DNA of 64,000 nt from Pinus tabuliformis (GCA_031772625.1 CM062816.1:829418556-829482555); one strand, 5' to 3'; shown: positions 9,942 to 21,789, counted from the stretch's first letter. The notes: generated by a model not told the origin, from the sequence alone. Program-made: numbers and translations.

Positions 9942-11618
9942 TTAGTGATTAAGAGAAAAAGCTTCTAGAGCTTTCATCTTACCAGAGTTTAAAAGCAGTA
10001 TTCCCAGTTCCTGCAGAGCCTCATTGTTGGATTTGCGCCCTCTCTTCTTCCTTTGTTTAAAGCTGTTTGAAGTGTGAAGTGGGCTTTTTGTATGGAGTCC
10101 CATTCCTTTTGCTATGCCCAGATTCTTGTTTTGCCTATCCAACTCTGCTTTCTGTCTTGCAACAAATAGCTCATTAATTCTTCTCACCTCCTCTTCCAGA
10201 ATGTTTTCCATCCCTTGCTTCTTCCAGTTTTCCACCATGTTTGGTAGGTTAACTCATTCCTGCTCTAGCACCTCATTGAGCTCCATATCCTCACTTCCGA
10301 TGTCATTCATCAACATTTCTGCATCTTCATCTGTCCCTTCTGTTACTTCCTGAGTCTGTTCTGTGATGTTTTGAATGTTTTCATCCACTGCTTTGGTTGC
10401 ATACTCTGTTTTATTTTTGTTTGCTTCAGAGGTATTTTGTTCCTTATTATGGTCCTCTAATTCAGTTTCAGTCTCCAAAACCTCAAAAGCATTACTGGTA
10501 TTACCTTGTGTTGCGCCTGTTCTGATCGGTCGTTTCCTGTTTGCTCTCTGTCTTGCTCTTGGTCTTATGAAGGTATCCCTGTTCTTTTCCACCTGCTCTC
10601 CCTTAAGTTCTTCCACTGATCTGTTTAATGGACATTCTCTTATTAAATGTCCATGCTCATGACACTTCCTGCAGCGAAATGGAATTTTCTCATAGTCAAT
10701 AGCTTGGAAATAGTCCTCATCCCTGTATTCCAACCACAGTCCTTCATGCAAAGCCCCCGACACATCCAATTCCACACAGATTCGTGCACAGGACATATAT
10801 CTTCTTTGCAGAGTGGCTTCTGAGGCTTTGATAAAAGTTCCTAGTTTGTCACCTATCTGTTTTAGAGTTGAGTAGCCCCAATAGTCTATTGGAAGGGAGA
10901 ATAGGCGAATCTAGACTAGCACCTGCTTAAAGGTTTCTTTCTTTGGCACGAAGTTAGGCTTCCAAGGTCTCATATAGAGACCTGCTGAAGCAAAGAAGTA
11001 AGGTCCCCCATCAAATATTCTATCCTTATCCTCTAGATTCGAAAAAAAAACAGTGAAAAATCCTTTGGCCCCTAAGTGCAGTCTAACATCACCTTTGGGT
11101 TTCCATTGTTGCTTGATCCATTGACACAGTGCTCTCTCCATTGGCCAGAGTCCCACGAACTTGCAGATCATTGCGTGTTCAGTCATGTGTTCTCTGTAGG
11201 CTTGAATTTTCGAGTCTGTGATCACCACCCTTAGGGCTTCTGTTGTTTTAGGCTTGCATGGTCCCCGACTTTTTTTGTCATTGAGATTGTTTGGTTTGTC
11301 CCCTTTGTCCTCTCTCTCTCTTTCCAGGGCTTCTTCTTCTCCATATTTTTGCTCCTCTGCTTGTTTGTTCTCCTGAGTAATATGTGCTTGCGCTGTCTTC
11401 TCCCTGCTCCTTCTGTTTGCTCTACCTTCGCTCTCCTTTCCTTTCAGTTTCTGAGTGCTGTCTTCCATCTTGTTCACCTCTTGTCTCCTCCCCTTGCTGG
11501 TTCCTTCCTCTTTCTGTGACCTTTCATACCCTGTGATTCGCACACCTTCCTGTGCTATTTGTTTTTGCATGATTATTTGTCTGAAGGTAGGGGTCCCTAT
11601 GGACCCCTCGTTGACCAT
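9942..11618 (-). pseudogene. LINE1 ORF1: RNA-binding protein with CCHC knuckle (two in-frame stops)
   Basis: The frame runs from ATG at 11618 to TAA at 9942 (558 codons) with TAG at 10911-10913 and TGA at 10254-10256. The N-terminal 120 residues are charged and low-complexity (QEENKQ/EEEALERERE type). They are followed by a DUF4283-like RRM-type domain (residues about 125-290, with VGLWPMERALCQWIKQQW and GPYFFASAGLYMRPW), then a zinc knuckle CRKCHEHGHLIREC (C-x2-C-x4-H-x4-C, about residues 316-329). An acidic stretch and a basic C-terminus with KQRKKRGRKSNN end it. In plant L1 elements this protein binds element RNA. Each stop could come from one transition (TGG to TAG, CGA to TGA). Treating the segment after the TGA as part of ORF1 is inference from the shared frame and the 18-nt gap to ORF2. 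Confidence 0.88.
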
Positions 11619-11730
11619 CTGTCGGGTCAGGCTTTGACCCCTCCTGAGAAGCTATGCTACTCTAATCCTATTCCTCTCCAGGTCAAACCCAAGGTCTGCA
11701 AATTTCGATATCTGTAAACCCTAGTGGCCT

Positions 11731-11748
11731 CATGTACAACTTCATCAT
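11731..11748. repeat. LINE1 target-site duplication, right copy (18 bp)
   Basis: Identical to 4202-4219. It marks the 5' end of the minus-strand element at 11730, so the element is not 5'-truncated. Confidence 0.93.
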
Positions 11749-12503
11749 ATTTGCAATTGAAGTTTTTTTTTTTGAGTGGACTCAAAATCATTATCATCAA
11801 AGAGAGGGTTGTTTTGAATAAGGAATAGTTTAGAATGTTCACTCGCTATTTATTTTTTAGATCCATCAACTCATCTTTCAAGAGTTGGGATTGAAATTGC
11901 ATCAAAAGAAGCCTTGTTTGCATGACTTGCAAACATGTAATAACATTTTCCAATGTTTTGTTGGTTAATATGACTAGATTTCTCTCGGTTATTTCCATCA
12001 AGGTTTTAAATAAAGAAACCAATTCCATGATCCAAGGAATCATTGCTCATACTCATTTATACTCACTCTCTTGAACTTTCTCACTTACACTTGTTTCTTT
12101 TATATAACGTTCGCTTGATTTTTGTTTCTAACAAGTTGAGGGTATCAAAAACTACAAAAAATGCACAACTTGTGACTTTTAAAATGAGATGACTTAGTTG
12201 ACCTCCTTATTCAATTTCATGTAGGTATCCTATGGAAAATGAATTACAATTTCAAATACTTTTTCAATTTTAACTCAATTAGTCAAACAACTCTTCATTC
12301 AAAGAGACATTTACAACAAATTTATTGCAAATTAAAATTTGAATGCTTTCAAGATTGATGTGGAATTGTTATTTAATGCTAATGTAATTAAGAATTTGAT
12401 TTCTTAGCAACTACTCAATTATGTGTGCTTGAATGACATTAACCATGTGCATTTCTTGTTTTTTACTCAATATGTGTCACATTGTATCTACCAGTCTAGA
12501 TCA
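11749..12503. other. AT-rich right flank of LINE1, no gene recognised
   Basis: A 65-codon minus-strand frame (11846-12043; contains LENVITCLQVMQTRLLLMQ) looks like a short coiled coil of the kind seen at the start of plant gag frames, but nothing else supports a gene. Two short minus-strand frames carry no domain. Confidence 0.4.
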
Positions 12504-12621
12504 ATCTTAACTCAAGTTATACCAAGTGCTGAGAGGGATCAAATCTCTTTTCACTCTAAAATAGGTTTGCATCTCAAGAGAATTGGTCCCTCTCGATGCT
12601 TGGTAGATCCAGAGTTAAGAT
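12504..12621. repeat. Imperfect inverted repeat / foldback, about 118 nt
   Basis: The left arm 12504-12551 (starts ATCTTAACTC, contains ACCAAGTGCTGAGAGGGATC) pairs with the right arm 12576-12621 (contains GGTCCCTCTCGATGCTTGGT, ends GTTAAGAT), leaving a loop of about 25 nt. Arms of 46-48 nt with scattered mismatches would fold into one hairpin. It could be a small foldback transposon core, a decayed palindrome, or a small-RNA-precursor-like stem. No target duplication is evident. Confidence 0.6.
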
Positions 12622-15084
12622 GGAACTAAACTTGTTTAATTTCTCCCTTTAAATAGGTTATATTCCACATGAATACCATGGGTCAATACCATGGTCGATT
12701 CTCATAAATGTGGAGTTCAAAAACCACTGGTAAGTTGACCAATTCAAGTTTACGTTAACTACCTAACAAATAATAATAATAATAATGTACAATTTTTTTT
12801 TTTAACATAGGGTTATTTTTATTTTATTTTTTATGGAGTCAAAACAAGACATTACATTACAACATCTCTAGCATAATGGGCTGGATAGCCCCTCTCAACA
12901 CAACCATCTTGTGAATGTGCCCCAGTTTCTATGATACATTGCTAATACTATATTGTATCTCAATTCAATGTTTCAATTTTAAATAGACTAGGAATTTAAT
13001 ATTCACTATAGTTCAAAAGGGACCTGCATCTGTTTTTATTTATTTATTAAAAACCTATTGCTTAGCATGTTATATTTCTATTTAAAATATTGAAAATTCA
13101 TTGTCCCAAAGGCAAGGACTAGCTACTATGTAGCTTTCTAGTCTATTTTTTCCTTGCACAAGGTTTCTTAATATTCAATTCAAATTAATTTGTATATTTT
13201 TCAATATTAATGACCTCTTCATTCAATGCACTATATTTTTTTTCATTCCATATAGCTAGAATTAGGAAGGTGTTTTGACTTTTTCTACATGGACATATGG
13301 TGTGAATTGAGATGATATTACTAGGCTTTGGTCATTTGGCTTGCCAATGATTTAAGCATTTCAAAATTTCCTATTTTATATTTTGAGAGGGATTCAAATA
13401 TTTCACTTTGTTGTATATCTATTCAATGCATTGATTTTTCATAATCAATGCATTCATTAAATTGAAATGCAATGATTGGCAATTGGTGGTGGTGTTTCCT
13501 TTGATAGACATTCAAAGGTGATAGTATTGGATTTATCTTGTAAATATTGGACTTAGTTTTTTTTATTATGCTATCTCTTGATGTCTCATACTACTTCTAT
13601 CCTTACTAGCTACCCTCCATGGTGGTCCTCACTTTTTCAAAGCTCTTAACTCTTTTACAACAACTACTACAAATGAAATAGAAGAATGGTATTACTACAA
13701 ATGAAATAGGAGAAAGAGCCTACCTAGAAAGCAAACTAGTTCAATATGATTCAATACTTAAGTATCAACTAAAACTTTCTATTGATTCTCAATAACCTCT
13801 TTTCTACTTTAAGAGTTTGGGGGACTTTCACAAGGGCTAAAGTGGATTAGAGAGAAAGGGTAACAAAGAAGAGACTCGTATTAGTTATGTTGGAACTACT
13901 ACTAAACCTACAATTGAAACTATAGGACATGCAACAGAGTGTTAACGGGATTATCTATTGAATGAATTAGTGATATTGATGCTTTTGTTCTAGTTCTTGG
14001 CTATATCTCGATTGGACCTAGTATTAGATATTGGCTTATACAAGTAACTTTACTCCATTAACTTAAATTGTTGCTTCAATGACGTGATCAACTACTCATA
14101 CTTGGTAAGCTAGGATGGATAAGAATATATAATTAATGAAATCTAATAATGGTGTATGTGCATCCTCACAATGATTGTTGGTAGATGGTTTCCAAAACTT
14201 AACACCATGATTACATGAATGTCTCTCTATATGCAGTTTCTTAGATATGAAAGAAAGGCATTCTTACTTGTATGCACATCACAAAGATTTTTTGGCAATT
14301 AATTTACTAAGCTTACTACCTTCACTTGACAACAAGTTATAAACCCTCCACTTAATCCACCCTGTAATGGGACTGGGGACAATTTCTTCTCTTCTCTATT
14401 TCCACATATTGGCATCTCGTCATAATAAACAAATGTTAGATGCAAAGAAGAATGACTTATTGACGCAAAACATTCAGCAGTGATGATGTTGCCTTTTGGC
14501 ATACCTTATTTTCCATATTTGACCTAACTTATTATTGACGACTATTTTAACATGAAAATTTATAAATATTTTCTACAAATTTTATGAGGTAATGTAAAAT
14601 TTCATGAGCGTAAGACAATGAAAATATTATGTTTAGATTTTGTGGGATCAAATTGTGGTGGATTTTCCACAATAGATTACTTAAACGGTATATTATAAAC
14701 TCCATTGCGAATGAGAAATGTTATTATGAGCTAAAACCATTAATTAGAAAAATCGTGTAAGCTCAAGGTCTATCATTCTCTAAACCATGTAAGTCTAGAG
14801 GATAATTCAAGGGCAATGAGACCTAAATCTTGGGTTGTTTCATAAACTTTATGTTCATAAATTTGGAACCCTTGTTCTTTACAAATGATCATTAACATTC
14901 AAAGGCAGCCTCCGTGCATGTTCTCTAAGATAGTGGAGACTCTTATTTTTTATGTTGTTTGAACTAGTTGATTCCTCTCCAAATTCTCTATGAACTCAAG
15001 AACAAATGGGTCTTATAGAGCTACAATTCCATTGCATACTCTTATTCTATTGCCATGACTTACAGATGATGATATTATAACATA
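12622..15084. other. AT-rich DNA with one diverged repeat copy, no gene seen
   Basis: About 12905-13015 is a diverged copy of the repeat found at about 44,570-44,670 and 52,845-52,945 (shared phrases GAATGTGCC and CTCAATTCAATG in the same order). A short direct repeat with ACTACAAATGAAATAG occurs twice between 13665 and 13710. A minus-strand frame at 14299-14502 (67 codons) is unrecognised. Confidence 0.45.
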
Positions 15085-15372
15085 TATTATGAACCTTGCA
15101 CCTTAAAAATGACAAGAAACCAATAATTACAATCATTTTCGAGGGGGGAACCTCCTTTCACAATGAATACGATGTACATGACAAGATTTGATGATCCTAA
15201 GACTAGGTCTCCTTAATATCTATATAGGAGACAAAGGTTACAATTATAATAAAAGGGAACCATGAAAGGTTATATCCTACATAACAATATAACAATAGAA
15301 ATGTAATCACTCAATATCTATGGCTTAATAAGGGGCTTTAGGGTTGACATGGGGCTTATATGGGGATTAGCA
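15085..15372 (-). repeat. Ty3-C 3' LTR
   Basis: This 288-bp sequence aligns along its whole length, in the same orientation, with 43344-43628. Shared landmarks are CTTGCACCTTAAAAATGA, ACCTCCTTT, TATATAGGAGACAAA and CAATTATAATAAAA. On the minus strand an AAAGGGGCA purine tract precedes it directly, as expected of a 3' LTR. It is richer in G and C than the other copy. Confidence 0.65.
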
Positions 15373-16628
15373 TGCCCCTTTAATTCAAACAAGTGATTTC
15401 CTCAACACTTGACAAAATTTTAGTGATTATGGATGAATAAATCATCTTCCCATGTCACCTATTCCATTAATAGGTTCTTTTTTTTGATGAGGTACTCCAC
15501 AATTGTTGGACTACTCAGCTGCTCAATCCTTGTTTCAAGGATTACTTCTTCTTCTAGTATGATTTTCTCTTATTTTATTTTTATTTTTATTTTTTATCTT
15601 TGGTACGTTTCCAAGATACAAATGAATAACATAGTCATGATCTCAATCAAGTGGAAGACTCTTAGGCATTACTCCAAATACCTTGGAATGATTGTTGATA
15701 ACTTTATGAAGATCCCATGACATAGATGATATTGGTGTTTCAACATTTAATGAATCCAATTATGCAAATAAACCCTAGTGCCCCTTTTTGAATAGTTTTG
15801 TCATTCCATCGGATCTTACAACTTTAGAGGGTTTCCCTTGGATACCTCTAAGCTCAATATAAGGTAACTATTATGAAGGGATATTGAAAATTAAAGGTCA
15901 ATGTTCCTAATCATTGTAACCATTGGAAACCTAATACAACATTAGCACGACCCATTTTTATTTCAATCATGGGACTATCCAATAAATACTCCTATATATT
16001 GAGCTTAATACTATGGCACTTCCTTGAATAATTTATTGTACCTCCATCTACAATCATCACTTGAAACTCTAGTGCAGGATATATGGAACAAATTCAATCA
16101 ACACTATTATCTTGCATTTTTTATATCTCCTTCTACCTTGAGGGTTTATGGAATATTGAGGTCATCCAATGAATGATCAGATATTGTCGCAATAGTCTCT
16201 TCGAGCTCTAAATATTATGACATTTATAATTCTTGATATTTTTCGACTTTAGAGTCTATGTAGATTAATTTGTTATCACAAAATTTATGCCCCTTATTGT
16301 ACTTGTTGTCACAATTAAAACATATTCCTTTTTCTCTTCTTTCATCCATTTTCTAAGGTATCAACCTTGTTGGTTGAGTGAGGTTAGGAGAGGGAGTATG
16401 ATGTTCTCGATAATTGTTGGTGACCAATTTTATAGTAGCCATATTTTTTCTTTCAACTTTCCTCACTATACTAAAATCATGCTTTAAGGATTTAGATTCA
16501 AAGAGGCATGCCTCATGTTGGATTCTTTCCTTTAAAGTTCCCATAAAGAGGTCTAACAAATTATTCTCTGAAATTTAATTTACCCTAATACCCAAATTTT
16601 GGAATTTTTGAATGTGCTTTGTAATTGG
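15373..16628 (-). mobile_element. Ty3-C gag C-terminal part and protease-like region (fossil)
   Basis: On the minus strand gag-type sequence (LLDLFMGTLKERIQHEA, 16353-16559 frame) leads to a zinc-knuckle stretch GICFNCDNKYNKGHKF near 16,275-16,325, a form typical of chromovirus-like Ty3 gag. A protease-like region follows, with a VLGFQWLQ-type motif near 15,900. Fossil fragments; broken in many places. No polymerase or integrase domain is recognised in this segment. Confidence 0.6.
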
Positions 16629-16647
16629 AACTTTTTGTTGAATATTT
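16629..16647. repeat. LINE3 target-site duplication, left copy (19 bp, degraded)
   Basis: AACTTTTTGTTGAATATTT here matches 41575-41593 at 17 of 19 positions. It abuts a T-run that reads as the A-tail of a minus-strand LINE. Confidence 0.7.
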
Positions 16648-18369
16648 TTTTAATAGTAATGAGTATTTGTATTGCATTAAATTTGTGCCTAGTCATAGCA
16701 TATACTTGGGAGATACATTGATTGTTTCTCATCCTTCCTCTTATTCGTATACTTGCTATAGACTGCTATAACTTCTAAGGGACTACATAATTTCAAAAAA
16801 GTCATAACATTCCTATACAAATAAAGCTGATAGTAAGTTCCTAATAACAAACAAAATTTGCAACAATACATATATCATTTAAAATTCTCACCCTCTTCCT
16901 CTAGTAGCTAGTTGAGGTATGGACACTTGTTTACTTCCTTCTAACTTGCAGAGCTAGATTCACTTAAACTAGTATCCAATGGTTGAACACGTTCCTGTAA
17001 ATTTGTAATCTGATGGAGAAGTGACTCTAACTCATCCATTTTCCTGGATGACTTACTTTTCAGAATTTGGATTTCCTCTGGCACATTCACATTGGTTTCC
17101 ATTTGCTTATGTTGTCTCATATTCATCACCATCACATAAGTTGGAGGGAATCCATTTTCTCTACCAATTGAGTGACTAGTTCATTAATTTTCTTATTTAT
17201 TTTGTCTTTCGCGACCATTGTCACCCCAAGATTTCTCTTTACCATGCCAAAATTTATTGTGTCTTATCCAAAAAAAATAGCAATTATCCTAAGTGTCCCA
17301 CACAATCACCCCCAGGTCTCGTCCAATGTTGTTATGCACCACCAAATAAAGTCTTCGGTGCTCATAGTCATCCAACAAAAAATTATCACTCTCCTTCTCC
17401 TCCCATAGTCACCAATTGGCCCAAGCAGAACCAATTCTACTTCCTCTTAGTTGTTCAATGCCACCACTTTGATCGGGGTTTTTTCCCCACAATCTAACTT
17501 CTTGATTACAAATTTGGGGCATAGAGAGGGCCCATAAATCATCTTGCGATCCAAAGGAATGAAAATATGACCAATCCCAAGACACACTTTATTTCCTCAA
17601 GTTCACCAGTCATTGGGGCCAATGCCAAAGTCTGTGAATATACCAGAGAATCATTCCTACAATAGAATCCAAACCAAGATGACTATTCACAAGCCCATTC
17701 CCTGCATGGCTACACAACTGGAGCTCTAGAAGGCCACAATCCTAGGGTGTTTCTACCACCTACCATGTACAAAGATAGATCACTCTTATAAATAAGAAAT
17801 TGTCCCAAGCATGCATACAATATTTTCCAATCAACAAACTAAGGAAGAAACCAACCTGAAATCTGAATTTCTCAACAGGGGAGGATGGTGCACCGAGCAG
17901 ATTCCTATTCCATGAGACCTACCAAATTATTTTGTCTTCCCCCAACTTCCCATTGCCAGAGTACCTCTCAAAATAGTAACCCACAACATTCTATTATTCT
18001 GCATCCACTTCAATCCACACTTCATCTCCTAGATCCCACATGAGTCCAGTGCCATTGCAGCTTGCATATTCATAATTGTCTCTCCTCCCAGAGTATTCAT
18101 CACCAAATGGGAGAGTATGATGGCATAATTGTATTGTGTCCTTTGGGATACGTCTAGATTATGAAGAGGTTGTGATCGTTTTCCTTCTGCATGCACCAGA
18201 TTAACTTGGAGTGCCACAACAATCATTGCCTCCCCTCTCAAATTTTTAAATTAGAGTCTACTCCCTTCACTAAGTTGATCATGTAATTTTCGAATAAAGG
18301 AAGTTAAAATTTATTCCTTAAAAAAATATTTTCCTTTTGGGTTATGGTAGAGTGCACCACCCTGAGTCA
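16648..18369 (-). other. LINE3 3' region with a small coiled-coil frame
   Basis: About 1.7 kb lies between the RNase H remnant and the T-run at about 16,645-16,650, similar in length to LINE1's 3' region (1.4 kb). A minus-strand frame at 16941-17135 (64 codons, PEEIQILKSKSSRKMDELES) looks like a coiled coil with a Ser-rich end, in the same relative place as LINE1 ORF3, though I see no clear sequence match. Frames at 18029-18241 and around 17,480-17,600 (GHIFIPLDRKMIYGP) look protein-like but are unrecognised. The 3' terminus resembles other LINE ends here: an AT-rich stretch, then A-run. Confidence 0.5.
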
Positions 18370-18850
18370 TCGTTTACTTCTCAGTTCCCTTTCTGAAGTT
18401 GACAAGCTTGATTTATGCATTTATATACTTCTTCATTTTGACTTCTAAAGATATGGAAGTACTATTTTTGTGAAATTTCTTCAATAAGCCTTCTTATTTG
18501 GTTTAATAGGTACCCCAAATGCTTATATCAGTGTGATGTTCCTTTGAATAAGTGTTGTATGGTAATAAGTGAGTCTCCCAAAATTCTAATGTTGGAAAAT
18601 TGTGAAGTTCAAGTGAAGATCAGACCTTGTAACAAACCATGCATTTATGCTTGATTGTTTGTCATTGGTCCAAGTCCCCATGCATATTTCTTAACAATGT
18701 TTCCTTCAGGGATATACAAGACCCTTCTGCTCCTACCACCCCTGGGTTTTTCTTTGAGACCCCATCAAAGTGTAGTATTTAACATTTCTCCTTTGTTTTC
18801 CATTCTTGTAAATCTTGATCTGGTAATCATAGTTTTTGTCATTGTTGTGT
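18370..18850 (-). pseudogene. LINE3 RNase H remnant
   Basis: On the minus strand LHFDGVSKKNPG (near 18,760-18,795) gives the first RNase H motif. Further along, in another frame, come ILGDSLITIQHLF and LLNQIRRLIEEISQK with YFHIFRSQNEE, the usual order of the D motif and the C-terminal helix of plant LINE RNase H. At least one frameshift and a few stops interrupt it. It belongs to LINE3 by position and sense. It would have removed or processed the RNA strand of the element's hybrid. Confidence 0.65.
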
Positions 18851-21789
18851 TAGCATTAATTTCAACCTCATCCATCAAAATCAAATGTTGAGAATATTTA
18901 TAGCATTGGATGAGCTTCTTAGTTGTTGTAGTTGAGTGATTAAGTGTGTTTCTTGCATTCTTGAAGTTAAGGTCTTGGTAAGAGTATTGATGGGTGTTTT
19001 TTCCCTATCTAAGACCAAGGATGGATTTCCTTTGGAGGCATTTTTTGTTTAGGAGATCAAGTAATATTCTCCTAAAAATTAGATAATTGGATATGCCTCA
19101 AAAATACCTTTTTCAATAGTATAAGGTAGACTAAAAAAATACTTAGGAATCAAAAGTTATGGCAAGACAAAGTTTTGGCATGGTTCTAGGGCCTCATGGT
19201 TCCACCCATGCCACATCGTCTCACCCTGACCTCTTTTCTATCATAAGATTATGCAAGGCCCTCGAAATCCTAAGGTACTAAGATTGACAAGTCCAAGAGA
19301 CGAAAATTTTTCTGTCAATTGCCGGAGAAATTCACGTCTCACCCTACAGATTATAGGCTATTGTTAATTCATGTAAATGAGTGTGGCGAGGAGACAACCT
19401 GAGAGATGGTAATTGATTATGAAATATGCTATCAATATTCATGTCTTGCCCTGGGATTGGAGGATGTATTAAGTGTTACATTATGGTGAGGAGAGAGCCA
19501 AGAGATAGAGCCTAAGTGATAGAGATGAAGAATTGGTTGGGAAACGAGAGAATGGCATTTAACATTAAAATATCTCCCTGGGCCAGTTTTCATTTAAAAA
19601 AGGATTTCAATGCAAAACATAGGTCACCTAGACCCTTTCTTCTGTATAGATGACATGACATGCTAACATTAGCATGGCGTTAGCATATGTATTGGTAGTC
19701 CAATTGGAGGACACATGACATGCTAATTTGTAGTTTTCAGGTGGCCAAGTTGGTCATTTCTAGGTGACACATGACACCACCCAAGAGGCACCACATGGCT
19801 AAGATGATATCAACATGACATAATATAATGAGGTGGCATTGTGTTGGGATTCAACCTATGGGGTCATTCTTTGTAAGGTTTTCTCGTGTCAAAGTTTTTG
19901 GGTGATTTAGGCTATTTAGGAAGAAAATAGAAGAGCACAACAAAAATGCCCGAACCCCAAAACTAGTGTGGGACCTAGTTTGGTCATCCAACTATTCAGG
20001 AAGAAAATAGAAGAATGACATAGAAACACCCCGAACTCCCAAACCCTCGAACTGGTGTGGGACCCAGTTCAAGCCCATCTGACTACTTAAAAAATTTGGG
20101 AAGATATATGGTGTGTGGTGATTGGTTGAGAGGGATAGCATGTGGCATCACTTGGAGACAACCACATGGCCCAAATTAATTCAACATGACACAACCATGA
20201 TTTCATCCAACAATTCGGCTATTTAGGTGTTCGGGCCTCTAGACCTTTAGCAAGTTTAAATTCATTCGAACCTCCAAACTTCCAAGAAAGTGCCTTCTGG
20301 ATGAAGGCATGGTCATAGGCCCTAGTCACATGGAAAAGGAGCTAAAATGTTAAAGGTGTAGACATGGAGTTAAGCGCCTTAATCATTAGCCTGTGATCAT
20401 GGAACCAAGTCATATGCACAAAATATTATGTGTTCAAGGGTGCTCCAAGGTTTGAATCAGGCGTCGATGTCGGTTGAGAATAAAAATGAAATGAGGCCGC
20501 GAGGACCATGATCTACAAGGGCATGACACTTTTTAGATTGAAGGTGATCATTGAACATGCTAATACAAAAGTTTAATGGATTTGTTGGGGGTTGATGGTT
20601 TTAGTTATGGTTCTCCACATTGAAGCAAAGTCCATAGAATGGTGAGCCATTCCTGAGCATAGTGAATGTACGATAGTGCATTATGGTTGAATAAATTTTT
20701 CCCATACTCAAGATGTTAATGCAGATTAGTCTCGATCCTAGTGAGTCGTATTGGAGTTATTCCTAAGGTAGTGAGAAACACAGAACACCCAACATCGATC
20801 CCTATGTAACAGAGGAAAAAACAAAGGAACGAAGAGTGACCAAAGGGGGGAATGCAATAGAGTGTGAGTGTGTGTGTCTGTGAGAAGAGGTTGCAAAGTG
20901 AGGCTATGTCATGTTGTGAAGAAGTTAAGGTTGAGTGTTACTATTATGTAAACTATATGAGAAGACCAAAAGTTGTGAGTGTTGTTGTGTTTGTCTCTAA
21001 TGAGGACAAAAGGTCGAAGTGTTGATAGAGGCTATGTATGACAGTAAAAGAGTAGAGAAATGAAAGAGTTAAAATCAGGCTAAGTGAGAGCCAAAGTAGA
21101 GAGAGGTAAGTTCCTTATGGATAACAGGTTGGTGCCTACACAACAGGAATTTAGTGCTTCGATCTAGTGGGTGTTTGAAGAACAACTTGGGGGTTTGTGC
21201 CTCCTGCAAGTGGGTGCTTTCAAAAAATCAAGGAGTTTGTGCTTCTTGTAAATTGATAAGGTGTCTGTAAGCAAGGATTCAGTGCTTCATGTTAGTGGGT
21301 GCTAGTAAAGCACATAAGGGAGTTAGTGCTTCCTAATGGTGGGTGCCAACAAATAAATAGGGGGTTAGTTCCTCTTGCAAGTGGGTGTTTGCAAATAAGG
21401 GAGTTAGTGATTCCTACTAGTTGGTTCCAACAAAACAATCTAAGGGAGTTGATGATTCCTATGAGTGGGTGCTCACGAAAACTGTATGTAATATGAGTGG
21501 TGTCTTAAGATTTGCATCATAACAAATAAGATTTGTGTTTTTATCCTTTCATGTGTTTCCATGTTAAATATTTGTGTTCATATGTGTATGTTTCTCATGG
21601 TATTCCTATGATGTTCATGTGTTGTTTTAATTATTTTTTTATTACATAATATGGCAATGGTTACTCACATGGATAGTTTCCAAGTAAATGAAATATAAAT
21701 TGGAAATAGTTGGTTAAATTAGCCTTAATATTCATTCAACCCCACTCTCAATAGTAATATTGTAACCAAAGGTACTTTCCATCTTGCAT
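18851..21789. mobile_element. Probable unidentified insertion within LINE3 (about 2.9 kb)
   Basis: LINE3 sequence before this stretch ends in the linker after its zinc region, and resumes with RNase H, yet about 2.9 kb lies between, far more than a LINE linker. I find no RT, integrase or transposase frame. It contains a pair of about 85-bp direct repeats (around 19,915 and 19,998, with AGGAAGAAAATAGAAGA) and a 43-bp tandem array at its upper end. The composition and internal repeats resemble a large solo LTR. Ends and target duplication could not be fixed. Confidence 0.4.
21150..21485 (+). repeat. Tandem repeat, 42-46-bp unit, about 8 copies
   Basis: Diverged units around GAGTTAGTGCTTCCT followed by AGTGGGTGC recur with starts near 21150, 21195, 21235, 21280, 21322, 21364, 21402 and 21448. 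It lies in the unidentified insert. Confidence 0.65.

Larger units (their letters stand above)
4220..11730 (-). mobile_element. LINE1: full-length plant L1-like non-LTR retrotransposon
   Basis: This is a complete 7511-bp element between perfect 18-bp target duplications. On the minus strand the order is a 5' leader of about 110 bp, ORF1 (nucleic-acid binding, CCHC), ORF2 (endonuclease, reverse transcriptase, zinc-binding region, RNase H), a 1.4-kb 3' region with a third ORF, and an A-rich tail of (A)nT blocks seen as T-runs at 4220-4238. It moved by copying its RNA at a nicked target in the nucleus. ORF1 holds two in-frame stops; ORF2 holds four plus two small frame changes that cancel out. 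The perfect target duplication points to fairly recent insertion. It is no longer able to make full-length proteins. Confidence 0.95.
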
